Below, one piece after another: positions 1 through 7,367 of a stretch of 64,000 bases of DNA. Positions within the stretch are counted from its first letter, which is position 1; each line of letters opens with the position of its first letter. Position numbers and translations under genes: made by a program. Origin of the DNA: Gillisia xinjiangensis (GTDB lineage Bacteria > Bacteroidota > Bacteroidia > Flavobacteriales > Flavobacteriaceae); contig NZ_JBKAHK010000002.1 in assembly GCF_046298265.1 (NCBI RefSeq), positions 620,001-684,000 of the forward strand, in the 5' to 3' direction. The notes below the pieces were generated by a model. The model had not been told where the DNA came from and did no database searches. It saw nothing but the letters and a program-made list of their open reading frames with translations.

Positions 1-76
1 AGTAAGCGATCACCGCGATCGTCTTGTCTTCCCCGGTTTTTTCGATAATATTGCTTTGTGATTGTTGATTTTCCAT
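1..76 (-). CDS. N-terminal fragment of a small membrane-type protein, cut by the window edge
   Basis: Only the first 25 codons are present, read leftward from an ATG at 76. The peptide begins MENQQSQSNIIEKTGEDKT and continues into a hydrophobic-looking stretch (IAVIAY). This start (a short polar head, then KTxAVIAY) resembles DUF4870/Tic20-like small membrane proteins of Bacteroidetes, but the membrane part lies outside the window, so the family is a guess. The downstream gene on the same strand lies beyond the left edge. The next gene to the right ends at 98 on the same strand, only about 20 bases away, so the two may be co-transcribed. Confidence 0.4.
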   Translation of the reverse strand, partial: MENQQSQSNIIEKTGEDKTIAVIAY

Positions 77-97
77 TTCAAGAAATTTTAAATTAAA

Positions 98-916
98 TTA
101 ATTTTTTGCCAGACTCATATTGTCGTTTTTTCTAAGTTGTAGGCTGTACTTTTCAATACCAATACAGGTTAACGTGATATTATCCCGTATGCTTTTCTTT
201 CCTTCAGAGATCATTTGCATTAACATTCCTTTCTCCAGCCAGTTAGGATTAAAGTTTTGGGGAATCAATTTTTGACTGTTTCGGTGGAAATCGTGAATGC
301 CCAATTGGGTTTCTTCTGCAATATAAAAAGTGTACACAAATTGGTTGTTTTCAACCTGAAAACCTTTGCTTTCGTATCCCATTATTTCTTTATCTCCAAT
401 TTTGTTAAAACTTAAAACTCCCTGGTTTTCTCCCCTTTTTGACACTGTAGGTTCCGTATTCAAAATTCTAAATGCTGAGGTGATTTTCGTATCCCCCAGG
501 CCAATAAAAAGCACATTGATATTTCTTTCCGGATCCACTACCAGGTACCTTTTTCTGTCTTCAGAAATTTGCAAACCAAAATAAGGAGCATCTTTTTTAA
601 ACAGAAAATTCATCCTTCTTTCTCCTTCTTTGGTTTTCAATAGAAAAATAAATTTCCATTCAAAATCATATAATTCCAGAATTTCTGAAGGTTCTACCTG
701 TTCCATCCCTATTAGGAAGCCAAATTCCTGTAACGCATCATGCATAAGTAAATCAGTGGAAATGGCATTGTAACTTTCATGGAAGACCAATGTTGCCCTA
801 GCTTCAGTTTTTAATGGCTGTTCCGCTGTTTCCTGAAGTTTTTTTAAAAATTGTCCTTGCGTGGGTATAGAAAGCAAAATGGCTAGAACCCATGTTAAAA
901 TCTTCCTTTTCATCAT
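98..916 (-). CDS. Conserved hypothetical secreted protein
   Basis: A 272-residue protein with an N-terminal signal peptide (MMKRK, then a hydrophobic run ending at TQGQF, residues 1-22), so it is probably exported to the periplasm or cell surface. The mature part is rich in beta-type segments and has no catalytic motif I recognise. It loosely recalls DUF4412-type Bacteroidetes proteins (a GYESKGF segment followed by a YTFYIAEE strand), but I would not assign that family. Two adjacent ATG codons (916 and 913) could be the start. It lies about 20 bases upstream of the edge gene in the same orientation. Function unknown. Confidence 0.6.
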   Translation of the reverse strand: MMKRKILTWVLAILLSIPTQGQFLKKLQETAEQPLKTEARATLVFHESYNAISTDLLMHDALQEFGFLIGMEQVEPSEILELYDFEWKFIFLLKTKEGERRMNFLFKKDAPYFGLQISEDRKRYLVVDPERNINVLFIGLGDTKITSAFRILNTEPTVSKRGENQGVLSFNKIGDKEIMGYESKGFQVENNQFVYTFYIAEETQLGIHDFHRNSQKLIPQNFNPNWLEKGMLMQMISEGKKSIRDNITLTCIGIEKYSLQLRKNDNMSLAKN

Positions 917-1247
917 ACATGCATTTAGATTTTTCTAAAAGCTATCTTCGGCACAGGAACACTAATTCCTTGAAATGGGGCGATAAAATTAATTTGGTGG
1001 GGTAGCTATTTGGGGCAAATAATGTCTACTTAAAAATACGGATTTTAATTTAAAATTTTTCTAAAATTTAGATATTTCAGCTAGGTAATTTTACCCGGTT
1101 TTGGAAAGGGATTTAATTTCATTCACGGGAAAATTGATGAATATCACAGATTTCCGCAGAAAAACTAAATCAGCCTGTGAAGCTCATTTGAAAAAGGTTG
1201 ATACGGGTATGTGTCTGTCTGGGTGGGGATTTTGGGCTAAGAAAAAG
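917..1247. other. Intergenic stretch, nothing recognisable
   Basis: About 330 bases between two genes that both read leftward. It is AT-rich. A rightward open frame from 1101 runs into the neighbouring gene antisense and has no recognisable protein character. I see no hairpin terminator of note, no RNA gene and no repeat shared with other parts of the window. Confidence 0.5.
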
Positions 1248-1832
1248 CTATTTATTTGGAAGGGGTTTATCCAGTGTAGCGGCAGTCTTTTCCAGTTCCA
1301 TAAACCAATCTTCCCCGAATTTTCGGATAAGGGCTTCTTTTACAAATTTATAAACGGGCACCTGCAATTCTTTTCCAAGGGTGCAGGCATCATCACAAAT
1401 TTCCCAATGGTGGTAATTTACGGCAGCAAATTCTGAATAATCCTGAACGCGTACCGGATATAAATGGCAGGAAACCGGTTTTTTCCATTTGATCTCGCCC
1501 TGGTTGTAAGCTTCTTCAATTCCGCAAAGTGCGGTTCCGCGATTATCAAAGGTGACATAGGCACAATCTGCACCATCTATAAGCGGAGTTTCAAATTCTC
1601 CATCTTCCCCAACTACCGATGTTCCTTGTCGCTCGATGGCTTCGATTCCTTTTTTTCTCAAAAATGGTTTTACCAATGGATAGATCTCTTCCAGGATCTT
1701 AGTCTCTTTTTCTTCCAGCGGCGCTCCGGCATCTCCAGCAATACAACATGCGCCTTTGCATGCAGAAAGGTTGCATAAAAAATCCTTTTGGACGATCTCC
1801 TCAGAGACAATTGTTTTTCCTATTTGAAACAT
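1248..1832 (-). CDS. DUF3109 family protein (cysteine-rich, putative metal-binding)
   Basis: A 194-residue cytoplasmic protein with the DUF3109 signature. The N-terminal segment MFQIGKTIVSEEI is followed by a cysteine cluster (CNLSACKGACC, about residues 19-29). Further conserved Cys/His positions are CAYVTF, ALCGIEEA, SCHLYP and HHWEICDDAC. Spacing of the cysteines resembles metal or Fe-S cluster binding, but the biochemical role of DUF3109 is not known. I chose the ATG at 1832 rather than an upstream ATG at 1871 because family members begin at MFQIGKT and a -7 promoter box (TATCTTTG) lies between the two. That places transcription start almost at the ATG. Single-gene unit. Confidence 0.85.
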   Translation of the reverse strand: MFQIGKTIVSEEIVQKDFLCNLSACKGACCIAGDAGAPLEEKETKILEEIYPLVKPFLRKKGIEAIERQGTSVVGEDGEFETPLIDGADCAYVTFDNRGTALCGIEEAYNQGEIKWKKPVSCHLYPVRVQDYSEFAAVNYHHWEICDDACTLGKELQVPVYKFVKEALIRKFGEDWFMELEKTAATLDKPLPNK

Positions 1833-1836
1833 GCCG

Positions 1837-1844
1837 CAAAGATA
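1837..1844 (-). promoter_or_regulatory. -7 promoter box (TATCTTTG) for the DUF3109 gene
   Basis: On the minus strand the sequence TATCTTTG matches the Bacteroidetes -7 consensus TAnnTTTG. Its last base is only five bases before the chosen ATG, which implies a leaderless or nearly leaderless transcript. No clear -33 TTG was seen. Confidence 0.45.
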
Positions 1845-1946
1845 TTTAATTATGACGGTTATATAGACCATTTTCCTTCAGAATTTCCAGTTGAGAATTT
1901 CCCTTAAAATAAGCCTTGAAATGGTTTTATTTCTGTTTTTAAAACT

Positions 1947-1954
1947 TATTTTTG
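1947..1954 (+). promoter_or_regulatory. -7 promoter box (TATTTTTG) ahead of the MarC-family gene
   Basis: TATTTTTG matches TAnnTTTG and lies 22 bases before the ATG at 1976. It supports that start over the TTG at 1952, which lies inside the box itself. Confidence 0.45.
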
Positions 1955-1975
1955 CCGCAGTTAAAACCTGTTGTT

Positions 1976-2551
1976 ATGATGCTGAATTTTAGAGAGATCG
2001 CCACCGCGAGTATGATCTTATTTGCTGTTATAGATATAATTGGGAGCATCCCAATTATTATCGATCTGCGAAAAAAAGCAGGTCACATTCAAAGTGAGAA
2101 AGCTTCGATTGTTGCCGGGATTCTGATGATTATGTTTTTGTTTGTAGGGAAACAAATTCTTAACCTTATTGGGATAGATGTGAATTCCTTTGCGGTTGCA
2201 GGTTCCTTTATCCTGTTTTTCCTTGCCCTGGAAATGATTTTAGGCATAACACTTTATAAAGATGAGGCTCCGGAAACCTCCGCTGTAGTTCCATTGGCAT
2301 TTCCATTAATTGCAGGTGCCGGAACCATGACTACTTTGCTTTCATTGAGGGCTGAATATGAAACTATCAATATCGTGGCTGCAATTATTATTAATATTAT
2401 TATTGTATTTGGGGTCCTTAAATCTTCAGGGAAAATTGAACATTTCCTTGGAAAACAGGGGATTAATGTGGTACGTAAAATATTTGGGGTAATTTTACTT
2501 GCAATAGCAGTGAAATTGTTTGCAGCGAATATTCAGAGTTTATTCATATAA
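1976..2551 (+). CDS. MarC family integral membrane protein
   Basis: About 191 residues, almost entirely hydrophobic, with six predicted membrane helices. The family pattern is clear: a first helix with AVIDIIGSIPI, then a short basic loop (DLRKKAG), then helices ending in ILGITLYKD and a conserved PLAFPLIAGAGTMTTLL segment (residues about 108-124). MarC/UPF0056 proteins sit in the inner membrane. Despite the name they have no proven role in antibiotic resistance, and their substrate is unknown. ATG codons at 1976 and 1979 are both possible. A two-helix small protein follows 18 bases downstream and is probably co-transcribed. Confidence 0.88.
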   Translation: MMLNFREIATASMILFAVIDIIGSIPIIIDLRKKAGHIQSEKASIVAGILMIMFLFVGKQILNLIGIDVNSFAVAGSFILFFLALEMILGITLYKDEAPETSAVVPLAFPLIAGAGTMTTLLSLRAEYETINIVAAIIINIIIVFGVLKSSGKIEHFLGKQGINVVRKIFGVILLAIAVKLFAANIQSLFI

Positions 2552-2569
2552 AAATTAAAGATCATTTTT

Positions 2570-2770
2570 ATGAAAATTTTCATCTTTATCCTAATTTTAC
2601 TTTCTCTAGGCGTGATCGTTTACAATGCTACCATCCTCAATTTTAATGATTTGCTGGCCAAAGAGAGTTCCATAGCTCTTATTGGGATCCTTGGGGCTGC
2701 AATCGTGATTGTACTTCTTGGTATTCTGCTTACCTCAAAAGCGATTGATAAAAAGCATCGGAATAGTTAA
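2570..2770 (+). CDS. Small two-helix membrane protein downstream of MarC
   Basis: 66 residues. A first hydrophobic helix (MKIFIFILILLSLGVIVYNA), a short polar loop (NFNDLLAKESS), a second helix (IALIGILGAAIVIVLLGILL) and a basic tail (KAIDKKHRNS) give an inner-membrane hairpin. The gene starts 18 bases after the MarC stop and is probably in the same operon. Short proteins of this shape are common in flavobacteria; no function is known. Confidence 0.65.
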   Translation: MKIFIFILILLSLGVIVYNATILNFNDLLAKESSIALIGILGAAIVIVLLGILLTSKAIDKKHRNS

Positions 2771-2953
2771 AAGATTTTAATGTTTTTTTGGAGAAAGTGC
2801 CTCCGGCTGATACTGTCTTTTGCTTCCGGGATAAGCGAAAGAAAAAACTTACGCACAAATAAGTTTGTAGGGATAATCCTTCAACAAATTAGTTTCCTTC
2901 AAAAACAGGTTTGATTTCTTGAATATCAAAGGCCCGAACTTGCTGGTTTTGTA

Positions 2954-3259
2954 CTAGAATAGGGCGAAATAGGTCACCACCGTAACCGGCAGTGCAGCGA
3001 TCATTAGGATGATAAATATTTTATGGATCTTTCTAAAGATCAAAGCTCTTTTTAACTGGCTTTTAAACCTGGAATCTGGGGAGGATTTTATTTGTTCCTT
3101 GATGGCTTTTAGTGAAACATTGGAGGAATCTACCAAAATTTCCTTTTGAAGGAATAGTAATGCGCTGTTATCCAATAATCTAAAGCATACCGCGATTATG
3201 TAGAAAAAAAGCGGGGAGAGCAGTAAAAATATGGCTGTATAATCGTTGTAGGCATCCAT
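2954..3259 (-). CDS. Hypothetical membrane protein, third gene of the S41 protease operon
   Basis: 101 residues with an N-terminal hydrophobic segment (AIFLLLSPLFFYIIAVCF), a charged middle (KAIKEQIKSSPDSRFKSQLKRALIF) and a C-terminal hydrophobic segment (IFIILMIAALPVTVVTYFALF). This suggests two membrane helices with a cytoplasmic or periplasmic amphipathic linker. It begins 14 bases after the S41 peptidase stop on the same strand, so it is probably the last gene of the deaminase-protease operon. I do not recognise the family. Confidence 0.6.
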   Translation of the reverse strand: MDAYNDYTAIFLLLSPLFFYIIAVCFRLLDNSALLFLQKEILVDSSNVSLKAIKEQIKSSPDSRFKSQLKRALIFRKIHKIFIILMIAALPVTVVTYFALF

Positions 3260-3273
3260 TAATTACGAAGATA

Positions 3274-4860
3274 CTAGTTTGGTTGAGATAATTCTATCAC
3301 TTTTTTTATAATTCGGTCATCGTTATTGATTATCCGTTGAAATTTGTCATTCCCAAAGAGTTGTTGTGCCATAGAAGCCTTTAAGTATTTTTTTAACAAG
3401 GGTCTATATTCTTTTATCTTCATTGGAATATTTAGTTCTCCTGAAAATTGGAAAAAACCGGCCACCACTTCATCGGTAATCATTTCTTCCTGCTGAAACT
3501 CTTCCCAGGAAAGAGCATTGTAATAATCCCTGTTTTTTTCAAGCACTTCAAAAACGAATTTGCTTAAGAATCCCTGGCGTAAAAGGTAGGTGAGATTTTC
3601 GCTTTCAAAATTGATATCTTTTGGCACGAATACATCCGGGATAATCCCGCCTCCTCCATATACTATTTTTCCGCCGGGGGTAACATATTTCAGAGAATCT
3701 TTCACGTGAATACTGTCTGCATATACCAGTTCCCCGTTTTTATACCTGGAGGTGTAATCCCTGAAGTAGGACTCATTTCCCTCTTTATATGATTTTTGAA
3801 TAGAGCGTCCGGTAGGGGTGTAATATCTTGCAATGGTAAGTCTTACCGCACTGCCGTCCCCAAGTTCCATCTCGCGCTGCACCAAACCTTTTCCATAAGA
3901 ACGACGACCAATAATTGTTCCCCGGTCGTTATCCTGAAAAGCACCCGCTACGATCTCACTGGCCGATGCCGAATTCTCATTGATAAGCACAAATATTTCA
4001 TTGTTTTCAAAAGCTCCTTCCCTACTGGAAAAAGTTTCTTCAATGGCGCCTTTTTTGTTTTTGGTGAAGAGGATTAGTTTTCCATCCTTTAAAAATTCAT
4101 CTACCATATTTACGGCTTCAGCAAGATAACCTCCCGGATTGTCCCGAAGGTCCAACGCGATCTTTTCAGCTCCCTGTGATTTCAGGCGCATCAGGCTTTC
4201 TTTGAATTCCTTATAAGTAGTTTCTGAAAAGCGGTTGACCTTTATGTATCCAAGATCTTCGGTAAGCATATAAGCGGCATCCACACTCTTAAGCGGAACC
4301 CTTGCCCGGGTTACATCAAACTTTAACAGCTCCTTGATCCCTTTTCTAAAAATAGTGAGCATCACCTTTGTGTTTTCTTCACCTTTCAGCTTGGAAGTAA
4401 GGGAGTCATTGGTGATATTTTTGTTGAACAACTGCGCATCATTTGCGTACAGGATCCTATCCCCGCCGCGTATCCCAATCCTTTCGCTGGGGCCACCTTC
4501 CAAAGGCTGGATAACCACAATGGTATCATTTACCGTATAAAAACTTACTCCAATACCCACAAAATCACCCTGCATATTTTCGGTTACATTGGCATATTCG
4601 GTTTTGGGAATATAAACCGAATGCGGATCCAGATTTTCCAGGATCCTGTTTACGGTAACATCCACAATGCTATCTGTATTTACTTCATCTACATATTCAT
4701 AATCTATGTAATCTATGAGGCGGGAGAGTTTTGCTTTCTTTGGATTTGAGGCAAACATCCCCTCGTTTGGCGAAAAGTCTAGCATAGCGCCCAGCAGAAC
4801 TCCTGCTGCACAAGCCAGACCCAATAAAAAGGGAAAATATATTTTAGTGTTGTTTTTCAA
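3274..4860 (-). CDS. S41 family C-terminal processing peptidase
   Basis: A 528-residue serine protease of the CtpA/Prc type, anchored or exported by an N-terminal hydrophobic segment (about residues 8-27) and acting in the periplasm. Domains in order: N-terminal helical region (40-85), PDZ domain (about 90-170) with the GIGVSF and RIGIRGGDRIL elements, then the S41 catalytic core. The core shows DLRDNPGG (237-244), the nucleophile motif NSASASE (296-302) and the lysine of SYGKGLV (Lys324). A C-terminal extension of about 130 residues follows. Such proteases trim the C-termini of exported proteins. The ATG overlaps the deaminase stop by four bases, so the two are translationally coupled. Confidence 0.9.
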   Translation of the reverse strand: MKNNTKIYFPFLLGLACAAGVLLGAMLDFSPNEGMFASNPKKAKLSRLIDYIDYEYVDEVNTDSIVDVTVNRILENLDPHSVYIPKTEYANVTENMQGDFVGIGVSFYTVNDTIVVIQPLEGGPSERIGIRGGDRILYANDAQLFNKNITNDSLTSKLKGEENTKVMLTIFRKGIKELLKFDVTRARVPLKSVDAAYMLTEDLGYIKVNRFSETTYKEFKESLMRLKSQGAEKIALDLRDNPGGYLAEAVNMVDEFLKDGKLILFTKNKKGAIEETFSSREGAFENNEIFVLINENSASASEIVAGAFQDNDRGTIIGRRSYGKGLVQREMELGDGSAVRLTIARYYTPTGRSIQKSYKEGNESYFRDYTSRYKNGELVYADSIHVKDSLKYVTPGGKIVYGGGGIIPDVFVPKDINFESENLTYLLRQGFLSKFVFEVLEKNRDYYNALSWEEFQQEEMITDEVVAGFFQFSGELNIPMKIKEYRPLLKKYLKASMAQQLFGNDKFQRIINNDDRIIKKVIELSQPN

Positions 4861-5288
4861 TTGTCAAGTTCGTTTACATGGCAGAGTTCTACTCCTGCCT
4901 TTTCCAGAAATTTAAGCCCGGAATTATCCTTATAATCCACCTGGTACACCAGCCTGGTAATTCCTGCCTGGTGAATAAGTTTACTGCAATCTTTGCAGGG
5001 GGACATCGTAATGTACAGCGTTGCTCCCTTGCAGGATTGCGTAGAGGAAGCCACTTTTAAAATAGCATTGGCTTCGGCGTGAAGCACATACCATTTGGTG
5101 TATCCTTCTTCATCTTCACAAAAATTCTCAAATCCGGTGGGGGTACCGTTATATCCGTCGGAAATTATCATCCGGTCTTTCACAATAAGCGCACCAACTT
5201 TTCTTCTTTTACAGTGGGAGAGTTCTCCCCATTCCCGGGCAATTCGAAGGTAAGCCTTGTCATACCTGAGTTGTTTTTTTTGCTGCAT
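4857..5288 (-). CDS. dCMP deaminase family protein (deoxycytidylate deaminase)
   Basis: 143 residues of the zinc-dependent cytidine/deoxycytidylate deaminase fold. The zinc site is complete: HAEANAI (His and the catalytic Glu, about residues 71-77) and SPCKDCS (two Cys, about 96-101). The N-terminal SHCKRRKVGALIVKD and SDGYNGTPTGF are typical of dCMP deaminases and of ComEB-like proteins. It should convert dCMP to dUMP for dTTP synthesis in the cytosol. It is the first gene of an operon with the S41 protease (four-base overlap) and a small membrane protein. The linkage is conserved-looking but gives no obvious functional partner. Confidence 0.88.
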   Translation of the reverse strand: MQQKKQLRYDKAYLRIAREWGELSHCKRRKVGALIVKDRMIISDGYNGTPTGFENFCEDEEGYTKWYVLHAEANAILKVASSTQSCKGATLYITMSPCKDCSKLIHQAGITRLVYQVDYKDNSGLKFLEKAGVELCHVNELDN

Positions 5289-5401
5289 AGTTTATAAAGC
5301 CTGTATTAGTGGCTTTTAATATTTTTTAAAAACTTCAATTTATTTGCTGCTAAAATATTGCAGATCAATGTTTTCTACAATTTAATGCCGTTAAATTATT
5401 C

Positions 5402-5989
5402 TCAAATTGCAAGAAAATTTTCTTTCAAAATTGGGAGGATCATCCCAATGACTATAGCCGAAACAACCAGGATCCAGTCCCGGCGGTTCACCTTGAATAT
5501 ATTCTGAAAAATAAAAGCCAGGATGAGCACGCTAAAGGCAACGATGATTAGAGCTGCCTCAATTCCAAGGGCGAATTCTAGTAGTGGAAGAAACTTTTGT
5601 TCTTTGCTGCCGGCCACCATCTTGAAAAAGGTGGAAAATCCCAGTCCGTGAATAAGTCCAAAAAATGCGGTACTGATGTATAAAAGTGCCGGGTTTCGCT
5701 GTTTTTCTTTCTTCTTTGCGGTAAAAAGATTGAAAAGCGCAGTTACCAGAATAGTAACAGCTATCAATAATTCTATCCATTTACTGCTCGCGCTTACAAC
5801 TCCGTAAACCGAAAGGAATAAGGCAACAGTATGGCCAATAAAAAATATGCTTACAAGCCATAATACTTGTTTCCACGAAGCAAAGCTGTAGGCTGCCACC
5901 AGTACAATAAGAAAAAGGATATGATCATAGGCATTCCAATCCAGCACATGTTCCAGTCCCAACCTGAAATATAACCAAAACTCTGACAT
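5402..5989 (-). CDS. HupE/UreJ family membrane protein
   Basis: 195 residues with about six hydrophobic helices. The N-terminal WLYFRLGLEHVLDWNAYDHILFLI carries the conserved His/Asp-containing motif (GxxHxxxGxDHxLF-like) of the HupE/UreJ family. HIGHT-like IGHTVAL and LIHGLGFSTFF supply further histidines in membrane helices, as expected for a transition-metal (nickel or cobalt) permease. HupE/UreJ proteins usually accompany hydrogenase or urease genes, but none is present here, so the metal and purpose are open. Single-gene unit. A possible -7 element (TACTTTCG) lies at 6010-6017 on the minus strand. Confidence 0.82.
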   Translation of the reverse strand: MSEFWLYFRLGLEHVLDWNAYDHILFLIVLVAAYSFASWKQVLWLVSIFFIGHTVALFLSVYGVVSASSKWIELLIAVTILVTALFNLFTAKKKEKQRNPALLYISTAFFGLIHGLGFSTFFKMVAGSKEQKFLPLLEFALGIEAALIIVAFSVLILAFIFQNIFKVNRRDWILVVSAIVIGMILPILKENFLAI

Positions 5990-6085
5990 AAATTCAATTT
6001 TGAGTAGCCCGAAAGTACGATATATTGTTAAAATGGCAAAAGGCCTAAAGTCTTGGGTTTGGGTTTGAAAATCTACTTTCCCACC

Positions 6086-6121
6086 AACTTATCCAAGGTT
6101 TTTTTGAACTTTGGATAAGTT
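6086..6121. repeat. REP-like hairpin copy 1 (upstream of the RAYT gene)
   Basis: An inverted repeat with 15-base arms (AACTTATCCAAGGTT and AACTTTGGATAAGTT, one G-T mismatch) and a six-base T-rich loop. It is the most diverged copy (ATCC where the others have TTCC). It is preceded by TCCCACC, as copy 2 is. It belongs to the family of hairpins that surround the transposase gene; the rest of 5990-6336 holds nothing else recognisable. Confidence 0.85.
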
Positions 6122-6172
6122 AAACCGGAATCACCCAAACTAACCAGAACAGCAGAAATCTAATTTCCCACC

Positions 6173-6207
6173 AACTTTTCCAAAGTTTTTTTGACTTTGG
6201 AAAAGTT
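6173..6207. repeat. REP-like hairpin copy 2 (upstream of the RAYT gene)
   Basis: Perfect 14-base arms (AACTTTTCCAAAGT with its reverse complement) around a TTTTTTG loop. The spacer between copies 1 and 2 (about 50 bases, with CCGGAATC and AAACTAACCAGAACA) is itself repeated between copies 4 and 5, so the mobile unit is a hairpin plus spacer. Confidence 0.88.
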
Positions 6208-6360
6208 AAACGAAGTGCATACCCTGAAAAAAAATGGAGATAGGAAAAATCAAATGGCTTTTCTTAAATTAATTTCACGTCCTTTTAACAATATATGTGT
6301 TAAATTCAATGTTATTAAATCAATTTTTCAGTTGAGGTGAAACAGGCTAAAAATGGAAGG

Positions 6361-6945
6361 ATGAGCATAGCTTTAGAACCAGATTCATTTTATCACATTT
6401 ACAACCGGGCCAATGGCAATGAAAAATTATTTGCTTCCAAAGAGAACTATCGTTTCTTTTTGAAGCGGTACAGAGAATTGATTTCTCCTATTGCAGATTC
6501 ATTCGCATACTGCCTAATGCCCAATCACTTTCATTTTCTTGTCAGAATAAAATCGGAAGAAGAATTGCGAACTTTTCCAAAGTTTCAAACTTTGGAAAAA
6601 TTCCCCCTGGTCCTGAGTAAAAACTTCTCCAATTTATTCAGTTCCTACACCCAGGCTTATAATAAACAGCAGGGAAGGAAAGGAAGTTTGTTTATGAAGA
6701 ATTTTAAACGAAAGCCAATCCTGAATGAGACTTATTTGAGAAAGCTAATACATTACATCCATTATAATCCGGTGAATCACAATTATTGTAAGGATATAGA
6801 AGAATGGGAGTTTTGTTCATACAAAACAATTATAACCTCTAAACCTACCATAATAAAAAGGGAAGAAGTCATTAGTTATTTTGATGACCTGGAAAATTTT
6901 ATTTATTGTCACAAAAACCCACCGAAACTAACCGGAATCGAATAA
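6361..6945 (+). CDS. REP-associated tyrosine transposase (RAYT, Y1/HUH nuclease)
   Basis: About 194 residues, related to IS200/IS605 TnpA. The N-terminus LEPDSFYHIYNRANG is the RAYT hallmark. The metal-binding HUH motif is in MPNHFHFLV, and the catalytic tyrosine helix is in LRKLIHYIHYNPVNH. RAYTs nick single-stranded REP hairpins and are thought to mobilise them. Here the matching hairpins lie on both sides (two before, two after) and one lies inside the gene at 6570-6600. I chose ATG 6361; a GTG at 6337 would add eight residues. The last codons lie in repeat-spacer sequence (see finding). No frameshift is seen, so the gene looks intact. Confidence 0.9.
   Translation: MSIALEPDSFYHIYNRANGNEKLFASKENYRFFLKRYRELISPIADSFAYCLMPNHFHFLVRIKSEEELRTFPKFQTLEKFPLVLSKNFSNLFSSYTQAYNKQQGRKGSLFMKNFKRKPILNETYLRKLIHYIHYNPVNHNYCKDIEEWEFCSYKTIITSKPTIIKREEVISYFDDLENFIYCHKNPPKLTGIE
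6570..6600. repeat. REP-like hairpin inside the RAYT coding sequence
   Basis: Arms TTTTCCAAAGTTT and AAACTTTGGAAAA are separated by one base, making a near-perfect palindrome of the same sequence as the flanking hairpins. In frame it encodes about ten residues (RTFPKFQTLEK), a segment other RAYTs would not need. It keeps the reading frame open. Confidence 0.85.
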
Positions 6946-6961
6946 ATCATTCTTCTTTACC

Positions 6962-6997
6962 AACTTTTCCAAAGGTTTTTTTGACTTTGGAAAAGTT
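6962..6997. repeat. REP-like hairpin copy 4 (downstream of the RAYT gene)
   Basis: AACTTTTCCAAAGG pairs with ACTTTGGAAAAGTT around a T-rich loop, starting 17 bases after the transposase stop. It may also act as a transcription terminator because of the T run in its loop. Confidence 0.85.
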
Positions 6998-7049
6998 AAC
7001 CGAGAATCCTCCGAAACTAAACAGAACATTAGGAATCTACCTTTCCACT

Positions 7050-7083
7050 AACTTTTCCAAAGTTTTTGAACTTTGGAAAAGTT
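7050..7083. repeat. REP-like hairpin copy 5 (downstream of the RAYT gene)
   Basis: Perfect 15-base arms (AACTTTTCCAAAGTT and reverse complement) with a four-base loop. The spacer to copy 4 repeats the copy 1-2 spacer (CGAGAATC, CGAAACTAAACAGAACA). Confidence 0.87.
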
Positions 7084-7367
7084 AACAACAAAATGAGTGT
7101 CGCTGATAGTGTTGGATATTTAAAATCGAGTCGTACTAAATTGAATACCAAAACGAAAAGGAAGGGAATACGGGCTGGACACAACCAAAATAGGGGAAAA
7201 TCTCAAAAAGTTTCCAATATCTTAAACAGGTTCTGAAAAACAAGATACTTTCAGGCATAATTCTCGGAAAACATGATTTTTTTATTTTTATCCGGCATCC
7301 ATCATTTTCCGCTTCCTACAGGACCTTGTTGACTTCATTTCATAAATCCTTAAACCCATTTCGGGCA
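7084..7367. other. Intergenic stretch after the REP cluster
   Basis: About 280 bases up to the stop of the GapN-like gene. A 47-codon, very basic reading frame (7093-7236, plus strand) is the only open frame. It has no recognisable family and is probably chance. No terminator hairpin or RNA gene was seen. Confidence 0.4.

Noticed and set aside
1101..1436. Plus-strand 111-codon frame
   Set aside because: It mostly runs antisense through the DUF3109 gene and shows no family features.
6086..7083. Regular hairpins taken as a CRISPR array
   Set aside because: Only five copies, irregular spacing, self-complementary arms and conserved spacers; it is a REP-type cluster with a RAYT gene.
7093..7236. 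47-codon very basic reading frame after the REP cluster
   Set aside because: No recognisable family, odd low-complexity lysine/arginine composition and no promoter box. Most likely a chance frame.
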